Origin: Brevibacillus laterosporus | Lineage (GTDB): Bacteria; Bacillota; Bacilli; Brevibacillales; Brevibacillaceae | NCBI RefSeq assembly: GCF_030489605.1 | Contig: NZ_JAUKFY010000002.1 | Coordinates: forward strand, 355,763-419,762 | DNA: 64,000 nt | Reading direction: 5' to 3' | Shown here: in pieces, positions 54,166-63,485 of the stretch | How positions within the stretch are numbered: position 1 is the stretch's first letter | Layout: each line of letters opens with the position of its first letter | Translations under genes and position numbers: made by a program | The notes under the pieces: generated by a model | What the model saw: only the letters and a program-made list of their open reading frames with translations | The model's database searches: none | What the model was told of the DNA's origin: nothing

Positions 54166-54945
54166 ATGCTGACGCCACTGAAGGATAAGACGGTCGTAGT
54201 AACCGGAGCCAGCAAAGGAATCGGCAAAGGAATTGCGAGAACCTTCGCCGCACAGGGGGCGAAAGTCGCGGTCGTCGCACGCAGCCTGACGAAAGCGGAG
54301 GAAACCGCGGAGGAAATCCGGAAGAAGGGAGGCATTGCTCATGCCTTCCAGGGCAATGTCGCCGATTTGGAGTCGATGAAGTGTGTTGCTAGCGAGACGG
54401 CCGGTACTTTCGGGGGGATCGACGTGCTGTGCGCCAATGCAGGTATTTTTCCGAATGCGCCGATCGAGGAGATGACCGGTGAGCATTGGGATCAGGTGAT
54501 GAACACGAATGCTCGCGGCACTCTGTTTTCCCTTCAAGCCTGCCTGCCCTTTCTGAAGAAGGCGGAATACGGCCGGATCATTGTTACCTCTTCGATTACG
54601 GGACCGGTCACCGGCTATGCCGGATGGTCGCACTACGGCGCAAGCAAAGCCGCTCAGCTTGGATTCATGCGCAGTGCGGCGCTCGAGCTCGCGCGTTACA
54701 GCATTACCATTAACGCCGTCATGCCCGGCAACATAATGACGGAAGGCTTGGATGGCCTTGGAGATCATTATTTGCAGGCGATGACGGCATCCGTCCCGCT
54801 CAAGCGGCTCGGAAGCGTCGAAGATATCGCTTACGCCGCTCTTTTTTTGGCTTCGAAGGAGGCGGGTTATATTACGGGCCAAACCATCATCGTTGATGGC
54901 GGTCAGATTATTCCAGAGAGTCTGGAAGCGATGGTGCAAACCTGA
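54166..54945 (+). CDS. SDR-family dehydrogenase, 3-oxoacyl-ACP-reductase-like
   Basis: 259 residues. Residues 13-20 hold the NAD(P)-binding TGASKGIG; ANAG is at about 89-92, the catalytic Ser is near 142-143 (VTSS), Tyr157 and Lys161 form the YxxxK motif (HYGASKAA), and the C-terminal GYITGQTIIVDGG is classic for FabG-like enzymes. Arg38-39 (VARS) suggests NADPH. It reduces a ketone or oxidises an alcohol; substrate unknown. The gene is visibly much GC-richer than everything around it, with CG-ending codons (GCG, GTC, CGC), which points to recent transfer from a GC-rich relative. Confidence 0.88.
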   Translation: MLTPLKDKTVVVTGASKGIGKGIARTFAAQGAKVAVVARSLTKAEETAEEIRKKGGIAHAFQGNVADLESMKCVASETAGTFGGIDVLCANAGIFPNAPIEEMTGEHWDQVMNTNARGTLFSLQACLPFLKKAEYGRIIVTSSITGPVTGYAGWSHYGASKAAQLGFMRSAALELARYSITINAVMPGNIMTEGLDGLGDHYLQAMTASVPLKRLGSVEDIAYAALFLASKEAGYITGQTIIVDGGQIIPESLEAMVQT

Positions 54946-55492
54946 TTCGATTACGATAGGACACCATATCCATACCCCGAGAGAAGGCAGGCGCATGTCT
55001 TTGTCTTTTGAAAAGCGAAACATTTCATCATGAACCCTCTGCTTGCCGAGCTCATGTAATCATCATAACCTATGTATAAGTGGACATCCGTTTTTAAAGG
55101 AACGGTTATGTCCACTTTTTTGTGAAGGTGAAGGTGGAAGTAGGGGCCTGGGAGGTTGACCAATAAGTATCCTATATTACCGCAGATTCTTTCCAAAGTC
55201 TTGAAAAATTAGTTGGGGATAATAAGGGATCCCGTCACATCGCCATCAAGTTAAGGGTGCTAAAAGGGTAGATGTGAGAGAAGGGGTAGCAAAATCTGGT
55301 GATTCTCATGTACGAATGATCTTTTGACATTAATTTTTTAAGTTGAGTGTTATATTTACCATATTTCAATTTATAAATCAAATATCCAATTGTTAATAAC
55401 TTAAATATTTAATGATTTTTTAAAAATACAATAAATAAAATTAAGTTTGTAATATAATTTTATTTGTATTTTAAGTTATGGGGTGATTAGTT
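54946..55492. other. Intergenic region with terminator and AT-rich segment
   Basis: GC-rich flank to about 55,060, then the terminator at 55,078. From 55,200 to 55,310 there is a stretch with no coding frame that may be a mobile-element remnant; 55,330-55,490 is very AT-rich and likely carries the promoter of the Lrp-like gene. Confidence 0.45.
55078..55121 (+). terminator. Strong terminator after the SDR gene
   Basis: AAGTGGACAT with ATGTCCACTT and inner CCGTT/AACGG pairing, followed by TTTTTTG. Confidence 0.85.
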
Positions 55493-55933
55493 TTGGATTC
55501 AATTGATTTAGCGATACTAGATGCTTTGAAAGAAAACAGCAGAATGACAGCTTCCGAAATAAGTAAAAGAGTAAGTCTCTCTATTCCTGCAGTATTAGAA
55601 CGAATTAGAAAAATGGAGCAAGGGGAAATCATTGAAGCCTACACAATAAAAATCAATCGAATTAAGACGGATTGCAAGCTACTGTCCTTTATTTTTGTCA
55701 ATATTGATCAAACCGAACATATTGAAGATTTCAGAAAGGCTATTGTTCAATGCAACTCTGTTTTAGAATGCCACCACGTTGCGGGTGAATACGATTATTT
55801 ATTAAAAGTTCTTGTAGAAGATACGCAGGCTTTGGAACATTTTATATCTAAAACGTTAAAGAACATAAAGGGTGTGCTTAAAAGCAATACTATAATCTCT
55901 CTTTCTTCCTTAAAAGAAAATGTCAATATCTAA
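55493..55933 (+). CDS. Lrp/AsnC-family transcription regulator
   Basis: 146 residues from TTG, 7 bases after GGGGTGA. N-terminal helix-turn-helix (LDALKENSRMTASEISKRVSLSIPAVLERIRKMEQ, about 6-40) and C-terminal RAM ligand domain (FIFVNIDQTEHIEDFRKAI, ECHHVAGEYDYLLKVLVED). Proteins of this class sense amino acids. The next gene is a LysE-type exporter 14 bases away, so it probably controls amino-acid export. Confidence 0.9.
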   Translation: MDSIDLAILDALKENSRMTASEISKRVSLSIPAVLERIRKMEQGEIIEAYTIKINRIKTDCKLLSFIFVNIDQTEHIEDFRKAIVQCNSVLECHHVAGEYDYLLKVLVEDTQALEHFISKTLKNIKGVLKSNTIISLSSLKENVNI

Positions 55934-55946
55934 AGAGGTAATCCCC

Positions 55947-56561
55947 ATGCTTGTAAACGGGTTTAAATTTGGAATGATGTTGCAATTTGCCATAGGTCCT
56001 ATTTGTATTTTTATATTTCAAATATCGGCATTACAAGGATTTTTCACAGCTATAACAGGAGTACTCGGAGTTACTTTCATTGACGGCCTTTTTATTCTGG
56101 CTGCCATTCTGGGAATCGCAACGGTTATGGACAATGGGAAGATTAAGTCTGGTTTTAGACTATTCGGCGCCGCCGTCTTATTTATGTTGGGATTGAACCT
56201 AGTGTTAAGTTTATTTGAAACTAATTTCCTGTCCAGTTTAAGTATTGTATACTTTTGGGACATAAAAAACGTATTTGTATATTCAATTATTCTGGCAGCT
56301 TCAAACCCTCTCACTATACTTTTTTGGGCAGGTGTATTTTCAACAAAGGTGATAGAAGATAATATAAAGAAGAAAGATATTTATGTATTCGGCGTTGGAG
56401 CATTATTTGCAACAGTATTCTTTTTAACTCTGGTGGCATTCGTAGGCAGTTTAGCTGGTGTATTCGTTACAACTTTCGTAGTTCAGATGCTGAATATCAC
56501 AGTGGGAATAGTATTTATCTATTTTGCTGTAAAAATGATTTTCAAACAAACGGTTGAGTAA
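55947..56561 (+). CDS. LysE/RhtB-family amino-acid exporter
   Basis: About 204 residues from ATG 55947, with AAAGAGGTAA at 55,932-55,941; the frame's first ATG (55,920) lies inside the previous gene. Six hydrophobic helices. The N-terminal GFKFGMMLQFAIGPICIFIF and IDGLFILAAILGIA correspond to the LysE family (family motif GxxxxxxPGP, here less exact). Probably exports an amino acid or related compound under control of the Lrp-like regulator. Confidence 0.8.
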   Translation: MLVNGFKFGMMLQFAIGPICIFIFQISALQGFFTAITGVLGVTFIDGLFILAAILGIATVMDNGKIKSGFRLFGAAVLFMLGLNLVLSLFETNFLSSLSIVYFWDIKNVFVYSIILAASNPLTILFWAGVFSTKVIEDNIKKKDIYVFGVGALFATVFFLTLVAFVGSLAGVFVTTFVVQMLNITVGIVFIYFAVKMIFKQTVE

Positions 56562-56570
56562 AAAACGGAC

Positions 56571-56597
56571 GAAACGGCTCTGATGCAGAGCCGTTTC
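56571..56597 (+). terminator. Hairpin after the exporter gene
   Basis: A perfect 12-bp stem GAAACGGCTCTG/CAGAGCCGTTTC with a 3-base loop. The T tract is poor (ATTCATTG), so it may also act as a boundary element. Confidence 0.65.
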
Positions 56598-56762
56598 ATT
56601 CATTGTTCCACACATAAATGAACATGGACAACATAAGGGAAAATAAAAAATGAAGTTTGAAGAGATTCATGCAAACACGAGATTTATAAGCTACATATGA
56701 GTAGAAAGCGGAACTGTCAAGAAGTTTTTGGATCAAATGGGAGAGGGGCGACTAGCGATAAA

Positions 56763-57188
56763 TTATTGCTTGCCCTCTGTGTATATTTGGAAGGTAACTC
56801 CAAACTTATCTGTTACAATACCGTAAGCAGGACTAAAATGAGTTTCCTGAAGTGGCATATTCACTTGACCACCCTCCTGCAGGGCTTCATAAATTTGTGC
56901 AGACTCTTCCTTATTGCTTGTTGTAATACAGATAGTGACTTGATTACCTATTTGATGCGGCTGACCTGGAAATGTATCTGAAAACATCAGGTCAGTTTCG
57001 CCAACTTTAACCATTGCATGTGCCACTCGATCTTTTGCATTTGCAGGAATAGGAAATTCAGGGTTCTCGGGCATCTCACCAAATGTTTGGTTAAAAAGGA
57101 CTTTGGCATGTAAGGCTTTTTCATAAAATTGGATAGCCTCTTTGGCATTCCCGTCCATCACTAAATAAGGGATCAACTTCAATGTCAT
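56763..57188 (-). CDS. VOC-family protein, PhnB-like
   Basis: About 141 residues. AAAGGAG positions ATG at 57188; the longer frame to 57,215 starts within that site. Pattern of PhnB/glyoxalase-fold proteins: IPYLVMDGNAKEAIQFYEKALHAKV, AHAMVKVGETDLMFSD, YGIVTDKFGVTFQIYTE. Metal ligands typical of active VOC enzymes are not obvious, so it may bind rather than convert a small molecule. Function unknown. Confidence 0.85.
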   Translation of the reverse strand: MTLKLIPYLVMDGNAKEAIQFYEKALHAKVLFNQTFGEMPENPEFPIPANAKDRVAHAMVKVGETDLMFSDTFPGQPHQIGNQVTICITTSNKEESAQIYEALQEGGQVNMPLQETHFSPAYGIVTDKFGVTFQIYTEGKQ

Positions 57189-57463
57189 TTCGAACCAGCT
57201 CCTTTGGTCTTGCATGTTTTATCGTTTCTACAATGCTGTTTGCTGCTTTGATCAGGCTTATTTTCTGAGTGCTGCTAACCAGAGAAACGAACCCTATATC
57301 TCATTATTAACATTAATGTGATTATAAAACAAAGAACATATGTTTGTAAATTGGGGTGTAAAAATGATAATGCCACGGTTAGATCATTTCGGAAAAATCA
57401 GAAGTAAATCGCAGTCAACAGGAAGGAAAATAATTAGTAGGTTAACATGTGTTGCTATATTTC

Positions 57464-58153
57464 TTACATAGGCACCTTCGCGGTACTCCATATTTGATAT
57501 GGCAAATCATTAAGCTGTACTTGTTTGTCTGATTCGCTTTGGATTTTCACAAGAGTTGGAAACACACCAGGTATTCTTTCATCTGGAAACCACAGGCGGC
57601 TCGTTTCAATAAGAATAAATAATCCTTCTACATCCCCAACGGCAGCAAATTGTTTCTCATCCCTTCGCCATATTTCCTGTTCAAATGCTTCACAGATATG
57701 TTTGGAGTTCTCAGCAACATGAGGAACAGGCAGGCCAATTTCACTGACATAAAGGATACTGTTTTCACTGAAAACAGCCTCAGAGGGGTTTTGTAAGGAG
57801 TGATGTGCAATAAACTCAACTAAATTACCGTTTGGATCATAAAAATAGGTCGCAGTTGCGTTCCAAGCAGGAAAAAAGAACTGATCCTGTTTGTCAGTAG
57901 AAAAGCAAGAGATGCCTTTGCGTTGAAGCCATTGTTTTGATTCTGCCAGCTTATTTGAAGGGATCGTGAAAGCAAAATGATAATAAGCACCTAGATCAGA
58001 AACGTTTTTTTGAAAAGTGATTTTAGATTCACCAGTTGTAATTGTAAATGCTTCAGCAGACTCTTGCTCGATAGGAAAACATAACAGCCCTCCATAAAAC
58101 GACTTCATTTCTTCTAATCGATTCGTTTGTAGTACGATTTCCATGATTCGCAT
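57464..58153 (-). CDS. VOC-family protein with two modules
   Basis: 229 residues from ATG behind AAAGGATG. The first module (1-120) has MEIVLQTNRLEEMKSFYGGLL, AYYHFAFTIP and YFYDPNGNLVEFIAHH, the standard VOC pattern with His and Glu metal ligands. The second module (130-229) is shorter and less typical (YVSEIGLPVPHV, GLFILIETSRLW). Could be a dioxygenase or resistance-type protein; substrate unknown. Confidence 0.8.
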   Translation of the reverse strand: MRIMEIVLQTNRLEEMKSFYGGLLCFPIEQESAEAFTITTGESKITFQKNVSDLGAYYHFAFTIPSNKLAESKQWLQRKGISCFSTDKQDQFFFPAWNATATYFYDPNGNLVEFIAHHSLQNPSEAVFSENSILYVSEIGLPVPHVAENSKHICEAFEQEIWRRDEKQFAAVGDVEGLFILIETSRLWFPDERIPGVFPTLVKIQSESDKQVQLNDLPYQIWSTAKVPM

Positions 58154-58523
58154 GCAAACACATCCTTTTTTTGAGTTTGTTTCATTGGAAGGATAATCTG
58201 ATTCAAGTTTAATTGATTCGTATCATTATTCATATCTTTTTCCAATTCCCGGAATACTTCCAGATCCATGAATCATAATATTCGAAACATCTACCATAGT
58301 TTGACCATGATGCTTTATGCTTGAAAAAATGTGAAAAGGTAGTCTACTCTTACAAAAGAGCAGGTCTACCTTTTTAGTTACTGGTTTTGTACTTTTTGAC
58401 CCTTGTAATTAGGTTCATATATACTGTTTTTTTAATCGTATTTCAAGACTTGCGCATTAAAAAGAGACGTTTATGATCTTCCAACATTAAAGCAAAGCCA
58501 CTATTTAAAATTTTATCCGATCA
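58154..58523. other. Intergenic region with a bidirectional terminator
   Basis: Holds the promoter region of the VOC gene and the hairpin at 58,334. The 3' part probably held the missing 5' end of the ATPase pseudogene; no Walker A motif is found. Confidence 0.5.
58334..58375. terminator. Bidirectional terminator hairpin
   Basis: AAAAGGTAG and CTACCTTTTT with inner CTCTT/AAGAG pairing; A tract before and T tract after. Confidence 0.75.
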
Positions 58524-61023
58524 ATGTATCTGATGCGGCAAGACGAGACAGGTGTGTTGAAGTTTCAACTGATATTTGACAACTGTCTAAAAATTAAAAG
58601 AACCACAAATTGTAATTTTCTGTTGGTTAGTAATAATGGTAGATACGAATCTTTATTGACGATTCAAGTAGGGGCTTCAGAGCCTACTATTTATACTTGT
58701 GATAGTGTAGAAAATCGAAACAAAGCCTCAAATGAACTGGCAAAATATTTTGTACATAAACCTGAGCCTAAATGGGAGGAGCAGGTTATAAATGCACATT
58801 TCATGGGACAAGAAAACATAAATCAGTTTCTCCGTTCTAATAAGCCTTCTGAACGTCGAAGCGCCCTAATAAGGTTGCTCAACTTACGTGAGATTGAATC
58901 AATATTTGAGAAAAGCAATATCATAAAGAATTCAACTCGATTAGACAACAATATTAAAAAATTGGCTACAGAAATCACAGAACATGAGAAAAATCTTTCT
59001 CAAATCACCGAGTTATTTTCATTACTTAACTTTGGGTCCGTTGAAGAGTATCTTCAGGAACTTTCAAAACGATTTGATGCTCTTAAGGTTATTGCTTGGG
59101 AATATGGAGTAATGGACTCGGTTAGTGAAGGTATTCCATCGACTCAAATAACCCTGACTGAATGCCCAAATTATTTAAAGAAACTTACTCTAAAAAGGGC
59201 AATGATCATTCAGCGAGAACAGAGTTTCGTATCTGCACGTCAGGAATAGACCGTGTAAAAGATCAGGTGGATCAAATACATCTTCTAGAACAAAAGGTAG
59301 AACTAGAAAGAACAAAATCCCAATTAGAGTTTTTACAAACCACTGATGTTACGTTTTTGGAGGAACAACGGTTAGAAAATCAGCAAAAACTATCCACATT
59401 GGATGAACATCACAGGAATATCTTAACAAGAAAGCAAACTGTCGAGACACTGAGAGTTCCATACAAAAATACTTTAGAAACAAACCTCGAAGATTTGTCT
59501 CCAAAAATCAACCGATAATTTTTGGGCTTGGTTTTATGAGGAGAAAAAATATTTCGAAGATCATTGTTCCACAATTTTTGGAACTGAGTTATTACATCAT
59601 GAGCTATTCTTAGAAATAGACAATCTTAAATCAGAGTATATGTCATTTCAAATGCAGTTATCTGAGGTTGTTAATGAGCGCGTTCAAATTGAAGAGCAAT
59701 TCAGATTATCTTCTGAATTGAACTCAGATTACTCATCGGTATTAGAAAAAGTTAAAGATCACATTATTAAACACCGATCTAAAATAACACATTGTGCTGT
59801 TTGCCTAAACGATAACTTTTCATCTGATGTATATTTCTAGTTTGACCGATATTGATGATGACATACCAGATAAACTGTTAAATATAATTGACTATACTTT
59901 GTCATCTGGTAACGAAAGAGAATCAGTTTTGTTAGGAAATTTGAATGAGTTAAAACAAAAAGAAATTGATTTACAGCGAATTATCCATGATTCTGTATTA
60001 TCCGTGATAAGGGAGAAAGTAGCGAAATTCGTTATAGCATTCAAAAAATCCCAGAAAGAATTAATCTCCACTATTACGTAAATTTACAGTCCCTTATAGA
60101 TCAACGTTCAAACATTTCCAGACAAAATGAGGATATTAAGCTACGCCTTCATAACTATAATGAGATAGCTCAAAAACTAAAAGAATCACTTGAGTTAAAC
60201 GCATCGGAAATTATTACACATTCAAAAATTACTTTAACACTAGCCCAAACAGATGAAAGGATTGATAACTGGAATCAAGAAGCCATTAATCAAGGAATGT
60301 TTTCTGTAATTCCTAATATAGACGAGGTTAATGATAGATTGAAATCATTGAAAGAGAATGAAGCAGTGTCAATATATTATGAAGATTACTCACTATTTGA
60401 AAAAGAATTCTTCATACATGATCAACGAATACAACAAATAGGTAACATTAAGGACGCGGTTGATAATATTCTACTACTCAAAGTTCCTGATGAACATGAA
60501 GATCTATTAGAGTCGTATGTTAACAATCAGAATGAATTTTTGACAAAAAAAGAACACATGATGAGCTAGTCCTTTATCAGACACAGTCTGAAACAATCTA
60601 TGCTAATACCTATCGGATCCAGCAAGCATTAATTGTGGAGCGACTTTCAGACAACAATTTGATGAATTGGATATATAAGCTCATTAATCCTCATCCATTT
60701 TTCAAAGAAATAAGAATGGAGGAAAGAAACAAAGGGATCAATATTAAAGATTCCTCAGGAGGCATTTTTTTAGACCAAATATTTAGTTCTGCTCAAAATT
60801 AAATATTCTAGCACTTAGCATATTTTTAGGGATAGGGCTAACCCAGCAATTTAGTAAGTGGGACCAGCTATTCTTAGATGACCCTATTCAAAGTATGGAT
60901 GATGTTAAGATATTAACATCTTTTAAAAAGAATTGTGTAGATCATATGAATGGTTCAGCATGTAAGTCAATTGATGAATTAGAGAGTTACAGAACAGAAT
61001 TGAGGAAGAAATTGGGGGTTTAA
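58524..61023 (+). pseudogene. Rad50/SMC-like ATPase, 5' truncated and frameshifted
   Basis: Fragments of one long coiled-coil ATPase follow in order: 58,524-59,249 (ENINQFLRSNKPSERRSALI, a typical post-Walker-A segment), 59,162-59,518, 59,640-59,840 with the zinc-hook-like THCAVCLNDNFSS, 59,827-60,081, 60,297-60,569, then 60,803-61,023 with NILALSIFLGIGLTQQF and Walker B/D-loop LFLDDPIQSMDD. At least five frame changes break it. The N-terminal Walker A (GxxxxGKT) is absent. Intact relatives act in DNA repair or phage defence; here it must be inactive unless the breaks are assembly errors. Confidence 0.85.
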
Positions 61024-61370
61024 TAACCTTAGAATCTCTAAAAGTATGACAAGAAAATGTACTTCATACTTGGGGTAGTACCAGCGCCGCTGACACCACT
61101 CGCAAAGTAGAGTGGTTTTTCTATTGGAGTGATATAGATGCGTGTGGGTCAGCTGCGCGGGGTATAAGATTTTGTGTAGCAAACAGGTGTGTGTTCGGGA
61201 GCAAACAAAAACTTAAGTAGTTGAATAGAAATGAAACGGCCAACTCTTTTGAAACTGAGAAGTACCTCATTATTTTCGAAGACAGAACTCATTAGGGTTT
61301 CTTCTAAAAATTGAAACTTTTAGAATAGCGCAGCGTATTACTAGAAAAGGTTATTTTTAGGAGGCGTACG
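61024..61370. other. Intergenic region before the small hydrophobic peptide
   Basis: Contains the terminator at 61,096 and a short frame ending GQLRG (about 61,138-61,167) that is unlikely to be a gene. The last 100 bases should hold the promoter of the 38-residue gene. Confidence 0.4.
61096..61120 (+). terminator. Rho-independent terminator after the ATPase pseudogene
   Basis: CCACTC/GAGTGG with an 8-base loop followed by TTTTT. Confidence 0.75.
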
Positions 61371-61487
61371 ATGATAGAATTAAATTTAGATCCCCTGCAA
61401 ATATTATCTTATGCTATAGAATTGGGACGGCCACTATTTCTGATTGTTGGAGCAATAATAGTATATAAAAAATTTCAAGGCGCTTAA
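61371..61487 (+). CDS. 38-residue hydrophobic peptide
   Basis: ATG 61371 sits 4 bases after AGGAGGCG, a very strong ribosome site, and the frame ends at a terminator. The peptide has an N-terminal amphipathic part (MIELNLDPLQILSYAIEL) and one membrane helix (PLFLIVGAIIVYKK). Candidates are a type I toxin-like peptide, a small membrane regulator or a leaderless bacteriocin; none is shown. Compact design with its own terminator supports a real gene. Confidence 0.6.
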   Translation: MIELNLDPLQILSYAIELGRPLFLIVGAIIVYKKFQGA

Positions 61488-61505
61488 CTAAGCGTCTTTT
61501 TATTT
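61479..61505 (+). terminator. Terminator of the small peptide gene
   Basis: GGCGCTT/AAGCGTC (one G-T pair) around AACT, then TTTTTATTTT; it overlaps the stop codon. Confidence 0.8.
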
Positions 61506-61640
61506 TGCCCATCGTTGGGCTTCTGTAGGAAACTACCACAGCGCGACGGATTTCGGAACCCGAATGATGGGCAAAACCAACTATACGTTAAAGGGATAGC
61601 GTCAGGAAATGCGGATTTACAACGATAAGCCTATCCCTCG
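61503..61640. ncRNA. Candidate structured RNA or DNA element
   Basis: TTTTGCCCATC (61,503) pairs with GATGGGCAAAA (61,566), an 11-bp closing stem. Inside are GTAG-GAAA-CTAC (a GNRA-capped hairpin, with an alternative CTGT/ACAG pairing) and TTCGG/CCGAA. A second hairpin, AGGGATAG/CTATCCCT (61,592 and 61,631), follows. The first domain is tRNA-sized but has no T-loop or anticodon arm, so it is not a tRNA. Strand and function unknown. Confidence 0.4.
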
Positions 61641-61691
61641 ATATAAATATACTGTTTTAACAACGTTAAGATATTTGAGACAAGTTATATC

Positions 61692-61734
61692 ATACAAGAG
61701 TGAAATCTTTGTGCTCAAGATTTCACTCTTGTAT
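61692..61734. repeat. Perfect 18-bp inverted repeat
   Basis: ATACAAGAGTGAAATCTT, a 7-base spacer, and its exact reverse complement. No T tract on either side, so not an ordinary terminator. Confidence 0.85.
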
Positions 61735-61904
61735 CAATAGGGTTACTCTATTAGGACAAACTGGGGAAACTTGATACACAAGACTTCTTATCCTTAACGA
61801 TGTAAAAGAGCAAAATACTGATGATACCCCTACTTGATTATATATTTTAAAGGTGTAACATATAATTAATGGATTATTTACCTATAAATGGAAGGTGGTA
61901 TACA

Positions 61905-62747
61905 ATGTTAACCGAATTACAAAAAAATTTTTTCTCCCGATTACAGATATCTCCAAAAGAAGATGTAACCTTTGAAGATTTACATGGAATTCTTTTGCAA
62001 ATGGGATATGTACTACCCTATGAAAATTTAGACGTTATGGACAAGAATATCCGAAAAATTTCTAGAGAGAATGTCCAAGAAAAATTACTATTAACCCATT
62101 GCGGAGGACTATGTTACGAGCTTAATTCCTTATTATATTATTTTTTAATTGATTGTGGATTTGATGTCTATCGAGTATCTGGTACGGTCTACGATTTAGG
62201 GAGTGGTAAGTGGAAACCTGATGATGGGCATGTGATTATTATTTTAAACTATAATAATCAGAAATACATTATAGACGGGGGGTTTGCCTCACATCTTCCT
62301 TTATATCCAGTCCCATTTAGCGGGGAAGTCATCTCATCTCAAACAGGAAAATACCGTATTCGTAAACAAAATACTGAAAAAGGAACCTACCTACTAGAAA
62401 TGAAAAAAGGAGAAAATGGGGAGAGCGCTCAATTCCTTGATTCTGAACCTACAAATACATGGCGCACTGGATATGCATTTACATTAGATGAAATAGATAC
62501 AAATAAAGTAAATGTCATACAAAATATTATTGTAGAGCACCCAGAATCTCCATTTAACAAAGGATGTATTATCTGTAAATTAATTGAAGGGGGACATATT
62601 TCACTTACTAAACGAAGTTTTACAGAAACCAAAAAAGGCAAAAAAAGAAAACGAACCATAAATGAAGAAGAGTATCATCAGATTCTTACAGAAGTATTTA
62701 ATATTGTTCCGAATAAATACCTCGATAAAACTATAGAAAGTGGCTAG
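61905..62747 (+). CDS. nat: Arylamine N-acetyltransferase
   Basis: About 280 residues from ATG 61905, 7 bases after GGAAGGTGG; the frame opens at 61,869 without a site. The catalytic triad is Cys70 (HCGGLCYELN), His109 (DDGHVIIIL) and Asp124 (YIIDGGFA). LPYENLDVMDKNIRKIS is the usual N-terminal signature. Length is normal for the family. It transfers acetyl from acetyl-CoA to arylamines or hydrazines in the cytoplasm. Stands alone. Confidence 0.92.
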   Translation: MLTELQKNFFSRLQISPKEDVTFEDLHGILLQMGYVLPYENLDVMDKNIRKISRENVQEKLLLTHCGGLCYELNSLLYYFLIDCGFDVYRVSGTVYDLGSGKWKPDDGHVIIILNYNNQKYIIDGGFASHLPLYPVPFSGEVISSQTGKYRIRKQNTEKGTYLLEMKKGENGESAQFLDSEPTNTWRTGYAFTLDEIDTNKVNVIQNIIVEHPESPFNKGCIICKLIEGGHISLTKRSFTETKKGKKRKRTINEEEYHQILTEVFNIVPNKYLDKTIESG

Positions 62748-62749
62748 CT

Positions 62750-63019
62750 TAATCTTAAACCAACTCATATAAAATTTCTCTACCACTTTAAAGCCAAATT
62801 TGTTGAAATAAAATTGCATTTTAATAATTTCAATTGAAGACGTTGGTACACTTTATTTGCAATATGTTTTGAGAGTGAAAAACAGAACTTCTTATGTAGT
62901 ATCACAAACCACTCGAAAGAGTGCTTTTTCCATGCTGTGGGGAAAACTTCTCCACAGCCTCTTAATTAACAGAAGCAACTACAGTAATAAAGGGAAAAGG
63001 ACTATTTAAGGAAGAGTTA
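62750..63019. other. Intergenic region with hairpins and a possible acetyltransferase remnant
   Basis: On the minus strand 62,750-62,819 reads MQFYFNKFGFKVVEKFYMSWFKI, which looks like the C-terminal end of a GNAT protein, with nothing before it. CACTC-GAAA-GAGTG with CTTTTTC (62,910-62,929) and GCTGTGG/CCACAGC (62,934-62,958) form two hairpins. Confidence 0.4.
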
Positions 63020-63235
63020 ATGAAGCATATATCACCATTGGGCTGGGAACATATCAATTTTCTTGGAGAATACTCTTTCGATATAAGCAAGACGACAAAT
63101 ATAAAAGCATTGAGACCTCCTAACCATTTAATGACAAAGCCGAACTTCCTTAGAGTAGGAAAATTGGATTTTTTCATGTCGAATTTTGCTAAGCGTATGT
63201 TTTCCGCGTTTAACTTAACTAGTCAGAATGGGTGA
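63020..63235 (+). pseudogene. Tn3-family transposase C-terminal remnant
   Basis: The frame reads MKHISPLGWEHINFLGEYSFD and, after 18 residues, LRPPNHLM. ISPLGWEHINLxGEY close to the C-terminus, followed by LRPL, is the end of Tn3-type transposases. Only about 40 codons of the 1000-residue enzyme remain; later codons are unrelated. Confidence 0.75.
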
Positions 63236-63424
63236 CTTTACCGTATTCAATGTAGAGTTGCCCATTCTTTTTATTTCATTAAATACTAGATATCTGATAT
63301 CTATATTCAATTTTATAGTATTCATAGTACATTGAGTAAGGTGTTTAAGATCGAGGGTGTAGCCTAAGCCTTACAAAATTGTAAGTTTTTTATTGACGGT
63401 AACATCTACATGTAACTATAATGG

Positions 63425-63463
63425 TTACGAGGTGGGGATACCAGTAGTTCACCATCTCGTAAT
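63425..63463 (+). promoter_or_regulatory. 5' leader hairpin of the secreted-protein gene
   Basis: TTACGAGGTGG and CCATCTCGTAA can pair over 11 positions (one G-T) 23 bases before ATG 63486. May stabilise the mRNA or regulate translation. Confidence 0.45.
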
Positions 63464-63485
63464 AAATCTAAGAGGTGAATATTTT

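Noticed and set aside
54136..55023. 295-codon minus-strand frame opposite the SDR gene
   Set aside because: A shadow frame caused by high GC; the SDR on the + strand has all catalytic motifs.
61503..61576. tRNA-like 74-base cloverleaf
   Set aside because: The 7-bp acceptor-like stem is present, but there is no TTCRA T-loop, D-loop GG or 7-base anticodon loop, so no tRNA is called.
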